From NCBI GenBank assembly GCA_965215825.1, contig CBDCEM010000003.1, forward strand, positions 3,658,001 through 3,722,000: a DNA stretch of 64,000 nt, written 5' to 3'. Within the stretch, counting starts at the first letter, position 1. Every line of letters starts with the position of its first letter. The notes under the pieces were generated by a model. The model saw nothing but the letters and a program-made list of their open reading frames with translations. It was not told the DNA's origin and did not search any database. Below, one piece after another: positions 16,653 to 26,357 of the stretch. A program made the position numbers and the translations under genes. The DNA is from JAWPMT01 sp965215825 (GTDB taxonomy: Bacteria > Bacteroidota > Bacteroidia > Cytophagales > Cyclobacteriaceae).

Positions 16653-17417
16653 CTATATACCTAACGCCTGCCCTCCACCAATTTGAATGGTTTCAGCCGT
16701 AATGAATGACGCGTCCTTTCCCGCTAGGAAGGATACGACAGATGCTACCTCTTCAGGCTCACCTAATCTCCCCAATAAGATGTTATTCTTCCAAGAAGCA
16801 AATACCTCAGGTTTAGTCGACTTAATTTGAGCATGAAATGGTGTATCAATCGTGCCCGGAGAAACTGCATTTACCCTAATACTATACTCAGACAAATCTT
16901 TAGCCAATGCCCTTGTTATCGCATGAACTCCCGCCTTTGAAGTACCATATACTCCAGCACCAGGCCCTCCGGCATTCCATCCTGCATTAGAGGTGTAGTT
17001 GATGATTGTAGGATTCTCTCCATTTTTCAGGTATGGAATTGCTGCCCTGGAAGTAAAAAATACAGAATCAAGGTTCAGCGCCATGACAAATCTGTAAAAA
17101 TCAGTTGTCATGTCTTCGAATCTTGATCGACCACCAAGTCCACCTGCATTGTTCACCAATACATCAATTCTCCCATATTTTTCACCGATTGCTTTGATAT
17201 TGGAGGCAACTTCATCTTCCTTGGTTACATCAAACCCATAGTATTCGGCAATAATTCCCTCTGCTTCAAGCTCTTCAATTCGTTGAGCTCCAACTTCATC
17301 TTCAATTCCATTTAGAATAACGATGAAGCCATCCTTTCCAAGCCTGCAGGCTACTTGAAAACCAATTCCACCTGTGGCTCCTGTTATTATAGCTACTTTA
17401 TTTTTTGATTTTTCCAT
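16653..17417 (-). CDS. SDR oxidoreductase (second of pair)
   Basis: A 254-residue classical short-chain dehydrogenase with TGATGGIG, NNAGG, the Ser in INYTSNAG, YGTSK and the C-terminal ASFITAETIQIGGGQA. It is about as far from its neighbour at 15877-16629 as two members of one broad SDR class, so it is not a recent duplicate. It may reduce DEH, use a different cofactor (NADH versus NADPH), or act on a stereoisomer. It follows the MFS transporter by 50 bp and lies in the same transcription direction. Confidence 0.87.
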   Translation of the reverse strand: MEKSKNKVAIITGATGGIGFQVACRLGKDGFIVILNGIEDEVGAQRIEELEAEGIIAEYYGFDVTKEDEVASNIKAIGEKYGRIDVLVNNAGGLGGRSRFEDMTTDFYRFVMALNLDSVFFTSRAAIPYLKNGENPTIINYTSNAGWNAGGPGAGVYGTSKAGVHAITRALAKDLSEYSIRVNAVSPGTIDTPFHAQIKSTKPEVFASWKNNILLGRLGEPEEVASVVSFLAGKDASFITAETIQIGGGQALGI

Positions 17418-17467
17418 TTTATATCTACTGTAATATTTTATTCGTGTTTTTTGATGATTTAAATTTT

Positions 17468-18772
17468 TCAGGTAGTTGGTTTCAGTGGCTCAATCTTGCC
17501 ACATAAAAGCAACACGCCAGCCAGTGCGATCAATGCCAGTGCCGACCCTATGTAAAATACCGGTTGGTAATTGCCACCGCTTGTCAACCAGGGAACAAAA
17601 AATGTCAATCCCGCGGCGGCCAATTTAGCGGCCATCCCTGCGAAACCAGCCAGTGTACCGACGGTCTTACCACTGAAGAAATCGCTAGGCAAGGTTTGAA
17701 TGTTTCCGATAGCCGTTTGGAACCCAAAAAGAATCGTCGCCATGATTAATACAGCGGTAGTTGGTCCACCCGGACTGGCTAATGCCAACAAGGAGGGCAA
17801 CATGATCAAGCATCCTATCGTGATTACTAATTTTCTCGTTCTGTCCACGGACCATCCCGCCTTCAGCCGATTTTGAGCCAATAGGCCTCCGAACCAGGCA
17901 CCGAACATGGCACCAACGTAGGGCACCCATCCGTAAATCAACAGCCCCTTGACATCTATGTTGTACACTTCGAACAAATAGATTGGAATCCACGAAATGA
18001 ACAACCACCATATCGGGTCAATGGCTGCCGATGCGATGATCACGCCCCAACTTTGTTTATGCGTTAAGAGTTTTCCGGTGGTAGGATTGTATCCTTCGTC
18101 ACCATTTGAATCTTCCTCAGAGGAAGTGTTTTTCTGTCCCTCCAGGATATATGCTTTTTCTTCTTCTGTAATCCATGGATGGCCTTTTGGAGGCGCTTTC
18201 ACCAAAGCAAACCATGGAATTAACCATAGAAATCCAAGTGCAGCTACCACGATAAAAATCGCAACCCAACTATCAAATGCAATGGCCAATGATGAAATGA
18301 TCGGTATGGAAACCAGTCCTCCGATGGCCGCTCCAGAGTTGAACAAACCTTGCGCAAAAGCCCTTTCTTTGGTCGGAAACCACTCTGCATTTCCCTTTGC
18401 TGCACCCGGCCAGTTTCCCGCCTCCGAAATACCCAGGATAGACCGGAATAATGAGAAAGTCAGAAAAGAATTTGCGAAAGCATGCAGAGCCGTCGCGATG
18501 GACCATACACCTATGGACAATGCAAAACCCAACCTGGTACCTATCCAATCAAAAATTTTCCCAAAAATCGCCTGACCAAAGGCGTAAGAGAACATGAAGA
18601 TGATTGTAATATTTGCATAGATCTCCTTACGTTCATCAATGGATTGATCGGGAAAAAGATCATCCGCAATTTGTGGCCACAAAACACTGAGAGTTTGCCG
18701 ATCTATATAATTGATGATGGTAGCTAAGCCAATTAGCCCTATCACCCACCATCTTAATCCTTTTAGTTTCAT
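17468..18772 (-). CDS. MFS hexuronate-type transporter (ExuT-like)
   Basis: A 434-residue, 12-helix major facilitator of the anion:cation symporter branch. Visible family signs are NYIDRQTLSVLWP in helix 1, GIGTR-like loop DWIGTRLGFALS after helix 2, and the R-GISEAGNWPGAAKGNAEWFP segment typical of hexuronate/aldonate transporters. It should move unsaturated uronate monomer or DEH across the inner membrane by proton symport. It is 21 bp downstream of the KdgF-like gene and next to the SDR genes, matching the standard alginate operon order. Confidence 0.92.
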   Translation of the reverse strand: MKLKGLRWWVIGLIGLATIINYIDRQTLSVLWPQIADDLFPDQSIDERKEIYANITIIFMFSYAFGQAIFGKIFDWIGTRLGFALSIGVWSIATALHAFANSFLTFSLFRSILGISEAGNWPGAAKGNAEWFPTKERAFAQGLFNSGAAIGGLVSIPIISSLAIAFDSWVAIFIVVAALGFLWLIPWFALVKAPPKGHPWITEEEKAYILEGQKNTSSEEDSNGDEGYNPTTGKLLTHKQSWGVIIASAAIDPIWWLFISWIPIYLFEVYNIDVKGLLIYGWVPYVGAMFGAWFGGLLAQNRLKAGWSVDRTRKLVITIGCLIMLPSLLALASPGGPTTAVLIMATILFGFQTAIGNIQTLPSDFFSGKTVGTLAGFAGMAAKLAAAGLTFFVPWLTSGGNYQPVFYIGSALALIALAGVLLLCGKIEPLKPTT

Positions 18773-18793
18773 AGGTTAGTAATTTAGGACTGA

Positions 18794-19168
18794 TTAATCT
18801 TTATCTCCGAAGTACGACACGCCACCTCCAGTAAGAAAATCTTCTCTAACCGGGCTAAAGGTATCAATCAACATTCCTGCCTCGAGGCATAATGCACTAT
18901 GCAGCAAATTTGGCTTGATGTAGACGCCATCACCAGCTTTCACAACTTGCTTCACTCCATCTATTTCAAACTCGAATGAACCAGAAGCCACATACGTAGC
19001 CTGTGTATGAAAGTGGCTGTGAGGAGAACCCAGAGCTCCCTTTTCAAACTTCACAAGAAGCATCATGATTTGGTTATCGTAACCAAGCATTTTCCTGGAA
19101 ACACCTCCACCGAGTTCCTCCCATTCCATGCCTTCTGTTAAAATATATTTCTCGCTATTTCTTTCCAT
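18794..19168 (-). CDS. kdgF: KdgF-like cupin (unsaturated uronate ring-opening)
   Basis: A 124-residue single-domain cupin. The metal ligands of KdgF are visible as H50, H52, Q56 and H90 (PHSHFHTQATYV and NLLHSAL). KdgF turns 4,5-unsaturated monouronate into the linear keto form DEH, which otherwise forms slowly on its own. Its start overlaps the PL17 gene by 14 bp and the MFS gene follows by 21 bp. The enzyme that makes its substrate and the transporter are thus co-translated with it. It has no signal peptide, so it acts in the cytoplasm. Confidence 0.92.
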   Translation of the reverse strand: MERNSEKYILTEGMEWEELGGGVSRKMLGYDNQIMMLLVKFEKGALGSPHSHFHTQATYVASGSFEFEIDGVKQVVKAGDGVYIKPNLLHSALCLEAGMLIDTFSPVREDFLTGGGVSYFGDKD

Positions 19169-21401
19169 TTTCTTGATCGATTCTTTTAAAGTCGTAAATA
19201 CCTCTCCATCTCCAATCGCCAGTAGACGTTGTAATTCTATGATCAGATGAATCTTCTTTATCCTTCAGTGAAAAAACAAATCGAAATACTTCACCTTTTT
19301 TCAAACTGAACTGGACAGCTACATGATCCTCTGATTGGTGTACTACTGTCAACTCTTCAACCGACGTGAATAAATTCGAAGGAAGTTCAGACGAATAATC
19401 ATAGCTTCCATGTGATTCATAGAGGCTGGCAAAAATAGTATTACCTCCAGTCCTGCGATGAATGAGTCCCGGGTCTCTTCGAAGGTTAAAATTGGGATCA
19501 TTGGCTCCTATCCTTGTTAATATGACTTCATCACCTGATTCTACTACAGAAGTAATCGTATAAAACTTCTTGTTGTTGAACCATGTCATGCGAAAATGAT
19601 CGCTTTCCAACATCGCTTTTCCTTCAGCCCAAAGGTGTTGATATCCAGATTCCTGTCCCAATGGAGAAAGATCATTATTAATTTGAACCTTCTGATTCGA
19701 AGACATGAATTCCCCAACATAGTATAATGGCAGATCGTATCCTGTATTTTCAGGCGCTTGCACGGAGAACAGGTCAATAATGATTGGATTTTCTAATGCG
19801 TCCAAAGCAACTACTGCCATTGTCCGATGCATGGTCACGCCATCATAGGCGTTGGTCTCTTTTGCGCTAACAATCTGTATTTTATCTCCTGCTAAAAAGT
19901 AATAGGGTGCACCGGATGTTTGATCTGCCTTCCTCACATTATGATCAAAATGTGAATCTTTATCCACTACGAGTGTATTGTGAGCAATCGTTTCCTTCGC
20001 CCAGCTGTGATTCTCCTTGAGGTATCCCCCACCATCCTTATGCTCCACATTGACCCATCGTGCCGCTCCGTAATCCTGAATCACTTCACCAGTCTCATCA
20101 TAAAGCAGAAATCCCAGCCGGTCAAAATGACCATGCCCCATCCCATGTTTGGCATATTTCATGACTAATGTCAAATCTCTCGCCCGTACAATCCCTATGG
20201 CTCCTTCATCTCCAGCAGCTCCATCTGTAAGTTCCATGCTCTTGAACTCATAGGCTGTGGATTTACCGGCGGCAATGGCTGTGGCAGTAGCCATACCGGA
20301 ATCGTTCAAAGGAACACGCCCCTGCTCTTCAACTATAGAAAGTAATCCAGTATCGTTGCCTCCAAAGTGGTAGGTCATACTCACTGCATTTACCAATTCC
20401 CGAGAACTCAATGACATTCCTTTTTGCGCATCATTGATCGGGAAGAATTCTCCCTGAGAATTGGTTTGGTTCACCAGTGCGTTTACGGCTTTCATCAATA
20501 ATCCTTCTCGATAATTTAATATATCTAAATCGGGCATTTTATTGGCCAATCCCTGCGCAAAAATCAAGAACGGATACATGGCATATCGTTGATAATATGG
20601 CCCTTCTGTATAATACCCATCTGGTGAAAATGAATGGTCTAGTTGAGCCAGGAAACCCGCCTCATTCTGACCTTCTAGCTGAATGGCTCCTCCATCATTG
20701 TCTTTAACCTCATTGCCTGACGCCATCAGGCCTTTCAACCCATACAATGCCCATTGAACTAATTCTTCATCCTCTAATACAAGGCCAACCATTCCTACCG
20801 CAGCATTGCCCCAGGTACTGTGATTGTGAATGCGATTGAAAAACTGAGGGTTTTCTACAGAGACGTATTCTGCATAAGGTCGGAATAATTCTTCATTTAG
20901 TTTCTTTCTTGTCTGGCCGTCAATCCAATCATAGATGCAATCATAAGCCTGACTGGTGTAAACTAACCAGTTGGCATCATTCAAACATTGCCAAAACAAT
21001 TTACCGCGAGCATAAGATCTTGTCGCAGGGTGCTTATCTAATGTTGGGTATAATTGAGCGTATTCCAGAAGCATGTCTCTTACGTAAACGGCATACTTCT
21101 CATCTTGAGTGATTTGAAACAATACACCCGCCTTCTGCATGGTGAAGAAATTGTCTTTGTGTTTTTCGTGTGTATAACCTCCTGCCAAGTCTTTTGGCAC
21201 CGGCACATCAATACCTGAAGCAATGGCTGCTTCTACTTGCTCCTTTACAGACTCCAGTGACTGGTCGAATAGTGGAATGTTACCCAATGACCCACGAATA
21301 GATTTTACCCCCTCCTGGGTCAGGATCAAACTAGGATGACCCTGAGCCCTGGAAACGGCAATATGAAGAAACAAAACTATTATCGTCAATAAGATTCTCA
21401 C
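19155..21401 (-). CDS. PL17 oligoalginate lyase
   Basis: A 748-residue exolytic alginate lyase of family PL17 with signal peptide MRILLTIIVLFLHIAVSRAQ. The N-terminal alpha/alpha-toroid (about 25-340) carries the Asn193-His194 pair in IHNHSTWGN and the Tyr-rich DGYYTEGPYYQRY at 261-273. These match the catalytic Asn/His/Tyr sites known for PL17. The C-terminal heparinase II/III-type beta-sheet domain follows (about 370-640, GHGHFDRLGFLLYD). It releases unsaturated monouronate from oligomers in the periplasm. It lies 165 bp downstream of susD and overlaps kdgF. Confidence 0.94.
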   Translation of the reverse strand: MRILLTIIVLFLHIAVSRAQGHPSLILTQEGVKSIRGSLGNIPLFDQSLESVKEQVEAAIASGIDVPVPKDLAGGYTHEKHKDNFFTMQKAGVLFQITQDEKYAVYVRDMLLEYAQLYPTLDKHPATRSYARGKLFWQCLNDANWLVYTSQAYDCIYDWIDGQTRKKLNEELFRPYAEYVSVENPQFFNRIHNHSTWGNAAVGMVGLVLEDEELVQWALYGLKGLMASGNEVKDNDGGAIQLEGQNEAGFLAQLDHSFSPDGYYTEGPYYQRYAMYPFLIFAQGLANKMPDLDILNYREGLLMKAVNALVNQTNSQGEFFPINDAQKGMSLSSRELVNAVSMTYHFGGNDTGLLSIVEEQGRVPLNDSGMATATAIAAGKSTAYEFKSMELTDGAAGDEGAIGIVRARDLTLVMKYAKHGMGHGHFDRLGFLLYDETGEVIQDYGAARWVNVEHKDGGGYLKENHSWAKETIAHNTLVVDKDSHFDHNVRKADQTSGAPYYFLAGDKIQIVSAKETNAYDGVTMHRTMAVVALDALENPIIIDLFSVQAPENTGYDLPLYYVGEFMSSNQKVQINNDLSPLGQESGYQHLWAEGKAMLESDHFRMTWFNNKKFYTITSVVESGDEVILTRIGANDPNFNLRRDPGLIHRRTGGNTIFASLYESHGSYDYSSELPSNLFTSVEELTVVHQSEDHVAVQFSLKKGEVFRFVFSLKDKEDSSDHRITTSTGDWRWRGIYDFKRIDQENGKK

Positions 21402-21566
21402 CGGCTGCTATTCGTAATATTCTTCGAGTTAAAATCACAGTGATTTTTCACTCAAACACGCCTTATTTCAATAGGATTTGCAAATTTGAAAGGAAAGGAT
21501 TCCATTCGAATTGATATCGAATAAAATCCTTAACTAAGCTTAATTGATCGTTAGTATCACGTCAAT

Positions 21567-22898
21567 TTAGTAGCCCGTATTTTGTATAATCTCACCAAAG
21601 CTCGCCAACACTTCTGAGACCGGAATCGGGAACAAATAATATTCGTTACCAAAGGTTTCTCCCATTTCATCTTGTGCTGTACCGGTTCTGGTCAAATCAA
21701 ACCATCTATGGCCTTCGAAGGCTAATTCCAGTCTTCTTTCATCCTGAATGGCCTGTCTTACCAGTGCTTGTGTATTGAGTACTGCATGATCAAGAACATT
21801 TAATCCAGCCCTTGTACGTATAGGATCCAAAAGATCAAGAACTGTTTCAGCAGAAGACCCATTTTCATTCAAGGTCTCCGCATATAGAAGAATCACATCA
21901 GCCAATCGGATCTCAATCCAATCATGATCAGGACCTCCGGTTTGAGGGAATTTTGGCGACGCCATAACCGACTCATCGATGGTCACTAATCTCCTCAAGT
22001 CTCCACCGACCAATGTATCGGCAGCTACTGCATCAAATGCAGCTATCAAATCTGAATCAAGGGGTAAGAGGGACTTGGTATCCAGTCCGGCAGACCATGA
22101 CCAAAACTCCGAAAATCCATATTCATCTGCGATTGAACTTGATACCTGGGTAGCAAAGATGATTTCAGAATTCAAATCATTGTCTACTCCGAAAATGTCA
22201 GCAAAGTTATCCTGAAGTGAAATCCCAGCAGCAGCTGCTCTATTCACTACCGCTGCCAATTGTGATTCCGCACTTCCGAAATCGCCGCGATGAACATATA
22301 CTTTACCCAGCAAAGCCTGAGCTGCATATCTGGATGCTCTCCCATCAGAAATTTCGGTACCTAGTGAACTAATGGCATCTTGCAAATCAGGAATAATCAC
22401 ATTATTGTAAACATCCGCGGCAGGTTGCCTCACCAAAATTGAAGGATCTGAAACACTAGGTGAAGCGGATAAATTGACTGTGACGTCACCAAATACCCGG
22501 ACCAGCTTAAAATATGATAAAGCTCGCAAAAACTTTGCTTCACCGACTTCCGTGTCACTAGTAGAGTTTTCAATCACGTTATTAGCGCTTAGGATGGACT
22601 TATAAAGTGCCGTATAAAAAGGGCTAAAAAACTGATCTTCCATGGCCGTCAAATCGGGGCCAAATTCATCAAACTCCGTATAGGGTGCTTCGAACATAAA
22701 AGCATTGTCCGCTCTGAAATCCCCCATTACAGCCATAGGCGTAGCGGAACCATGCTGGTAGAAATAAGCAGCATTCAATACCCCATCAAAGTCCGTCAGC
22801 GAACTTGAACTAGCAATGTTGGGTGGAAATTGATCCAAATCCTCGGAACATGCCGAAACAAGCAACAGCGCTATAAATAATTTATATATCGTTTTCAT
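21567..22898 (-). CDS. susD: SusD-like alginate-binding lipoprotein
   Basis: A 443-residue SusD/RagB-family outer-membrane lipoprotein. Its lipobox is LLVSAC near residue 17. TPR-like helices (FLRALSYFKLVRVFG and AAQALLGKVYVHRGDF) and the conserved C-terminal ERRLELAFEGHRWFDLTRTG box are present. SusD proteins bind the glycan at the entrance of the SusC barrel and close over it like a lid. It follows susC by 11 bp. The alginate oligomer specificity is inferred from the neighbouring PL7/PL6/PL17 genes. It is shorter than many SusD proteins (about 500-600 residues), as is common in alginate loci. Confidence 0.95.
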   Translation of the reverse strand: MKTIYKLFIALLLVSACSEDLDQFPPNIASSSSLTDFDGVLNAAYFYQHGSATPMAVMGDFRADNAFMFEAPYTEFDEFGPDLTAMEDQFFSPFYTALYKSILSANNVIENSTSDTEVGEAKFLRALSYFKLVRVFGDVTVNLSASPSVSDPSILVRQPAADVYNNVIIPDLQDAISSLGTEISDGRASRYAAQALLGKVYVHRGDFGSAESQLAAVVNRAAAAGISLQDNFADIFGVDNDLNSEIIFATQVSSSIADEYGFSEFWSWSAGLDTKSLLPLDSDLIAAFDAVAADTLVGGDLRRLVTIDESVMASPKFPQTGGPDHDWIEIRLADVILLYAETLNENGSSAETVLDLLDPIRTRAGLNVLDHAVLNTQALVRQAIQDERRLELAFEGHRWFDLTRTGTAQDEMGETFGNEYYLFPIPVSEVLASFGEIIQNTGY

Positions 22899-22909
22899 GA
22901 TTCTCCTGC

Positions 22910-25900
22910 TTAGAAATTAACATTAACACCGAACGTGAAACTCCTTACAATCGGGCTTGCACCTACTTGCACGCCGTATGTTGTTGGTCCTAAATAGCCA
23001 CCATTCGTGATCTCTACACCCTCCGGATTGAAGGAAGTGTAATCATCCGCCCACAAGTACAATAGGTTGGTTGAGGCTACGAATACTCTTGCTGATTTGA
23101 TCCCTACTTTACTAATCAAATCTTGTCGAAGGGTGTAACCAATGGTTAGGTTTCTCAAAGCGATATAGGAAGCATCCTGGACCATTGCATCGGTTTGATC
23201 TCTTGCCCTGGCGTAATGCTGTCCATTGTGATCAGCGATACCATCATCGTCAGCATCGAAACTATCACGCAATCTTCCGCCCCACTGTGATTCATAATAA
23301 AGTGGGTCAATATTGAAAACATCTCCGCCCTGAGCTCCCTGGAAAGATAATGACATATCAAAATCCTTGTAGCTTAAAGTGTGTGTCATACCCCAATAAA
23401 AATCAGGAGTATTTTGTCCGATTTTAACCAAATCCCCACCTTCTTCCACGGTTCTGGTACGGTCGATGATTCCATCTCCATTTTGATCTACCACGTAATA
23501 CTCCCCACTGTTGATGCCATTATTTCGCGTTGGATCCGCAACATGCTCCATTTCTACTTGTCCGATCGTTTCCAATCCCCACATTTCACCTATTTCACCA
23601 CCAACGTAATTTCTAAAGACAGGACCTCTACCACTCTGTCCATAAATAGTCGGTGCTAGTTCGGTAAGACCTCCCAGGTCTGTAATTTCCGTATTTACAG
23701 TCGACAGGTTAGCATTTACCGTCCAGGAAAGATCTCCTTTATCAAGCACATCCACTCCTAACTCGAACTCTAATCCAGAACTTGTAACATCACCAGAATT
23801 GAGTCTGACTGAAGTAGTTCCTAAAACTTCAGAAACACTTTGGTCAATCAAGATATCTTCAATATCAGATGTGTAATAGTCTATACCTAATGTTACCCTA
23901 TTTTCCAGGATACCAAAATTGATACCAAAATTGGTCTCAGTATTGGTCTGCCAGGTCAAATCCGGGTTGGCAACATCCGATGGAATAAGGAATGCGTTTC
24001 CAAAAACAGATGCTTGAGGATTCAGCAAGCTTAAAGAGCTGTAAGCTCCAAGGTTGGAGGTAGTTCCTAATGAACCCGTACTAAACCTTAACTTCAATAA
24101 GTTCAGGAAATTGAGGTTGTAGAATGACTCATTATGAATGTTCCAGCCTAAAGAAACGGCAGGGAAGGTCTCATACCGATTGTTTTCACCAAAACGTGAA
24201 TCACCGTCTCTCCTCAGAGATACGGATACTAAATATCGATTGTCATAGGCATAATTGATTCTGCCAAAGATACTTCTTCGTGCAATGGTCTCCTCTCTCT
24301 CAGAAATACTGATATCAGCGGGATCCAATAGCGCGTAATTTAAAGGTTGGCCAAAAGGCACATTAGTTCCTCTTAAAGCAGTAGCAGAAATATTGAAGTT
24401 TTGAAATTCAACTCCAACTACGGCTGAAATATCATGATCACCGAAAGTTTTTGCGTAACTCAAGGTTGTCTCACTCAACATGGACGTTCGCTTGGTATCT
24501 GTTTGATCCAGATCAGTCTGTGTAGTTCGAGCCCTGGAATCAGCTTCCAGCAACTGGTGATAGTAATCCTGGGTATCCCGAATATCTCCACCAATCACCG
24601 TTTTAATATTGAAGCCTTCAATAATTTCAAATTGCAGATAGGTACTGACATTCGCGAAATAAGTCTTGCTCCATTGGTCAGCATTGTCAAGTTTTGTCGC
24701 AGGACCGGCATCTCCTGATCCTCCTATACCATTACCACTTCTCCCGTAATGCCAATCCTGAGCTGTCATTCCTGGCTCCAGGGTATAGATACTATTGTTC
24801 CAGGGTGCATCATCTCCTCCTCTAAAACCTGAATCAAAGCCGGAAAGCCCTAAAGCTTGTGCCTGTTGATCCAACTGCTGTACAAAAGCTATAGAAGCTT
24901 CTGTATGATAGATGGGATGTACACTGTATGCTCTCAAAAGGTCACGCATGTCATGCGCCACAATATCCTGATCAGACACAAATCCATTGAAACTCAACCC
25001 GGTCTTGAATCTATCACCCAATTTGGCGTCAAGATTTAAGCGTCCGTTGAACCTTTCGAATCCCTGTGTAATCACAATTCCCTCTGTATTTTGGTAGCCA
25101 ACAGAAGCAAAGTAATTCACATCGTCCGTTCCGCCACTGACGCTGAAGTCGTGACTGTTGCTGGAACCTGATCGGAAAAGCCAATCTTCTACAGCAACAA
25201 CATCGGGCGAATTTCTAAATGCATTTAGTCGATACTCCAATAATTCCGGGTCCACTTCCGAAACATCGAACGTGCCATTTGCTATACCATTATCAATGGT
25301 GTTGGCCCATTCTCCGGAAGTCTGATTGATATTATCCGTACGGTATCTGTTAGAAACACTGGTATAACCATTATAACTGAATCTGGCTTTACCTGATTTC
25401 CCTTTCTTGGTCGTTACTAATATTACACCATTGGCCCCCCTCGAACCATAGATTGCAGCCGAAGCTGCATCTTTCAGTACTTCAAGGCTTTCGATATCAT
25501 TAAGATTGACTGTTGCCAAACTTCCTGAGATCGGATATCCATCCACTACAATCAGCGGACTGGAATTTCCGGTAATAGAAGAAGCTGCTCTGATCTGAAT
25601 CTTAGGATCAGCTCCCGGCTCTCCACTTTGATTTTGAATCAAAACACCTGATAATTTTCCCGCCAATGCATCATCGACACGAACAGCCTGTATACCGGCT
25701 ATATCCCGGCCTTCAACCTGCGCTATCGCACCAGTGTTATGTGATTTTTTCCGGGTACCATACCCGACCACCACTACTTCTTCTAGTTCCGCAATATCAA
25801 CTTCCAACGTAGCATTGACCAGGGATCTTCCGCTGATCGAAATAACCTGTGTGGTAAAACCTACGGAAGAAATCTCCAAAACAGCATTGCTAGCCACATT

Positions 25901-26116
25901 AAGGGTATAATTACCGTCAATATCTGTTACTGTACCTACCGTACTTCCCTGTACGCGAATGGTTACTCCCGGTAAGCCTTCACCACTTTCATCGGTGATT
26001 TGACCAGAAATCGACTGCTGTGCGTATGACAGCAGCGAAAACATGCAAAGCATCGCAAACAACCACCCCCTTAGGTGATTCAGATGCTTCTTTGTGCCTT
26101 GTAAAATGTCATTCAT
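22910..26116 (-). CDS. susC: SusC-like TonB-dependent alginate oligomer receptor
   Basis: A 1068-residue outer-membrane receptor. It has a signal peptide ending near SYAQ, a carboxypeptidase-regulatory-like domain (about 35-115) and the TonB-box-like EEVVVVGYG. A plug with LIVVDGYPISG and SLEVLKDAASAAIYGSRGANGVILVTTK precedes a large barrel. It lacks the STN domain of the receptor at the left edge, so it is not FecR-signalled. It takes up alginate oligosaccharides using TonB energy together with the SusD partner 11 bp downstream. A 242-bp upstream gap with an 18-bp perfect palindrome separates it from the GntR-type regulator. The alginate specificity is inferred from context. Confidence 0.95.
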   Translation of the reverse strand: MNDILQGTKKHLNHLRGWLFAMLCMFSLLSYAQQSISGQITDESGEGLPGVTIRVQGSTVGTVTDIDGNYTLNVASNAVLEISSVGFTTQVISISGRSLVNATLEVDIAELEEVVVVGYGTRKKSHNTGAIAQVEGRDIAGIQAVRVDDALAGKLSGVLIQNQSGEPGADPKIQIRAASSITGNSSPLIVVDGYPISGSLATVNLNDIESLEVLKDAASAAIYGSRGANGVILVTTKKGKSGKARFSYNGYTSVSNRYRTDNINQTSGEWANTIDNGIANGTFDVSEVDPELLEYRLNAFRNSPDVVAVEDWLFRSGSSNSHDFSVSGGTDDVNYFASVGYQNTEGIVITQGFERFNGRLNLDAKLGDRFKTGLSFNGFVSDQDIVAHDMRDLLRAYSVHPIYHTEASIAFVQQLDQQAQALGLSGFDSGFRGGDDAPWNNSIYTLEPGMTAQDWHYGRSGNGIGGSGDAGPATKLDNADQWSKTYFANVSTYLQFEIIEGFNIKTVIGGDIRDTQDYYHQLLEADSRARTTQTDLDQTDTKRTSMLSETTLSYAKTFGDHDISAVVGVEFQNFNISATALRGTNVPFGQPLNYALLDPADISISEREETIARRSIFGRINYAYDNRYLVSVSLRRDGDSRFGENNRYETFPAVSLGWNIHNESFYNLNFLNLLKLRFSTGSLGTTSNLGAYSSLSLLNPQASVFGNAFLIPSDVANPDLTWQTNTETNFGINFGILENRVTLGIDYYTSDIEDILIDQSVSEVLGTTSVRLNSGDVTSSGLEFELGVDVLDKGDLSWTVNANLSTVNTEITDLGGLTELAPTIYGQSGRGPVFRNYVGGEIGEMWGLETIGQVEMEHVADPTRNNGINSGEYYVVDQNGDGIIDRTRTVEEGGDLVKIGQNTPDFYWGMTHTLSYKDFDMSLSFQGAQGGDVFNIDPLYYESQWGGRLRDSFDADDDGIADHNGQHYARARDQTDAMVQDASYIALRNLTIGYTLRQDLISKVGIKSARVFVASTNLLYLWADDYTSFNPEGVEITNGGYLGPTTYGVQVGASPIVRSFTFGVNVNF

Positions 26117-26183
26117 TTCTTAAGATTTTCGAATTGTAAATAGGTTAGATAGTGTCGGGAAATAAGGGCACTCCTGGCATTTA

Positions 26184-26201
26184 CTATTTCATATGAAATA
26201 G
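26184..26201. promoter_or_regulatory. 18-bp perfect palindrome in the susC promoter region
   Basis: CTATTTCATATGAAATAG is a perfect palindrome lying 68-85 bp upstream of the susC start, in the gap after the GntR-type regulator gene. It differs from the regulator's own candidate site at 27144-27159. It is a probable operator for control of the susCD transcript, but the binding protein is unknown. Confidence 0.55.
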
Positions 26202-26357
26202 CGTTTTTCTATATTTGAAGCGAAAGGAATACCTTCAACTCTGAGTAACTACGATCGGCAAATTGTATTTTTCAAGTTGAGGTGTCCCGACTAGATTGGA
26301 TTGGCCCTTGGCTGATCCAATTTTTTTTGATCATTTGCGTTTCATCCCATAATCTTG

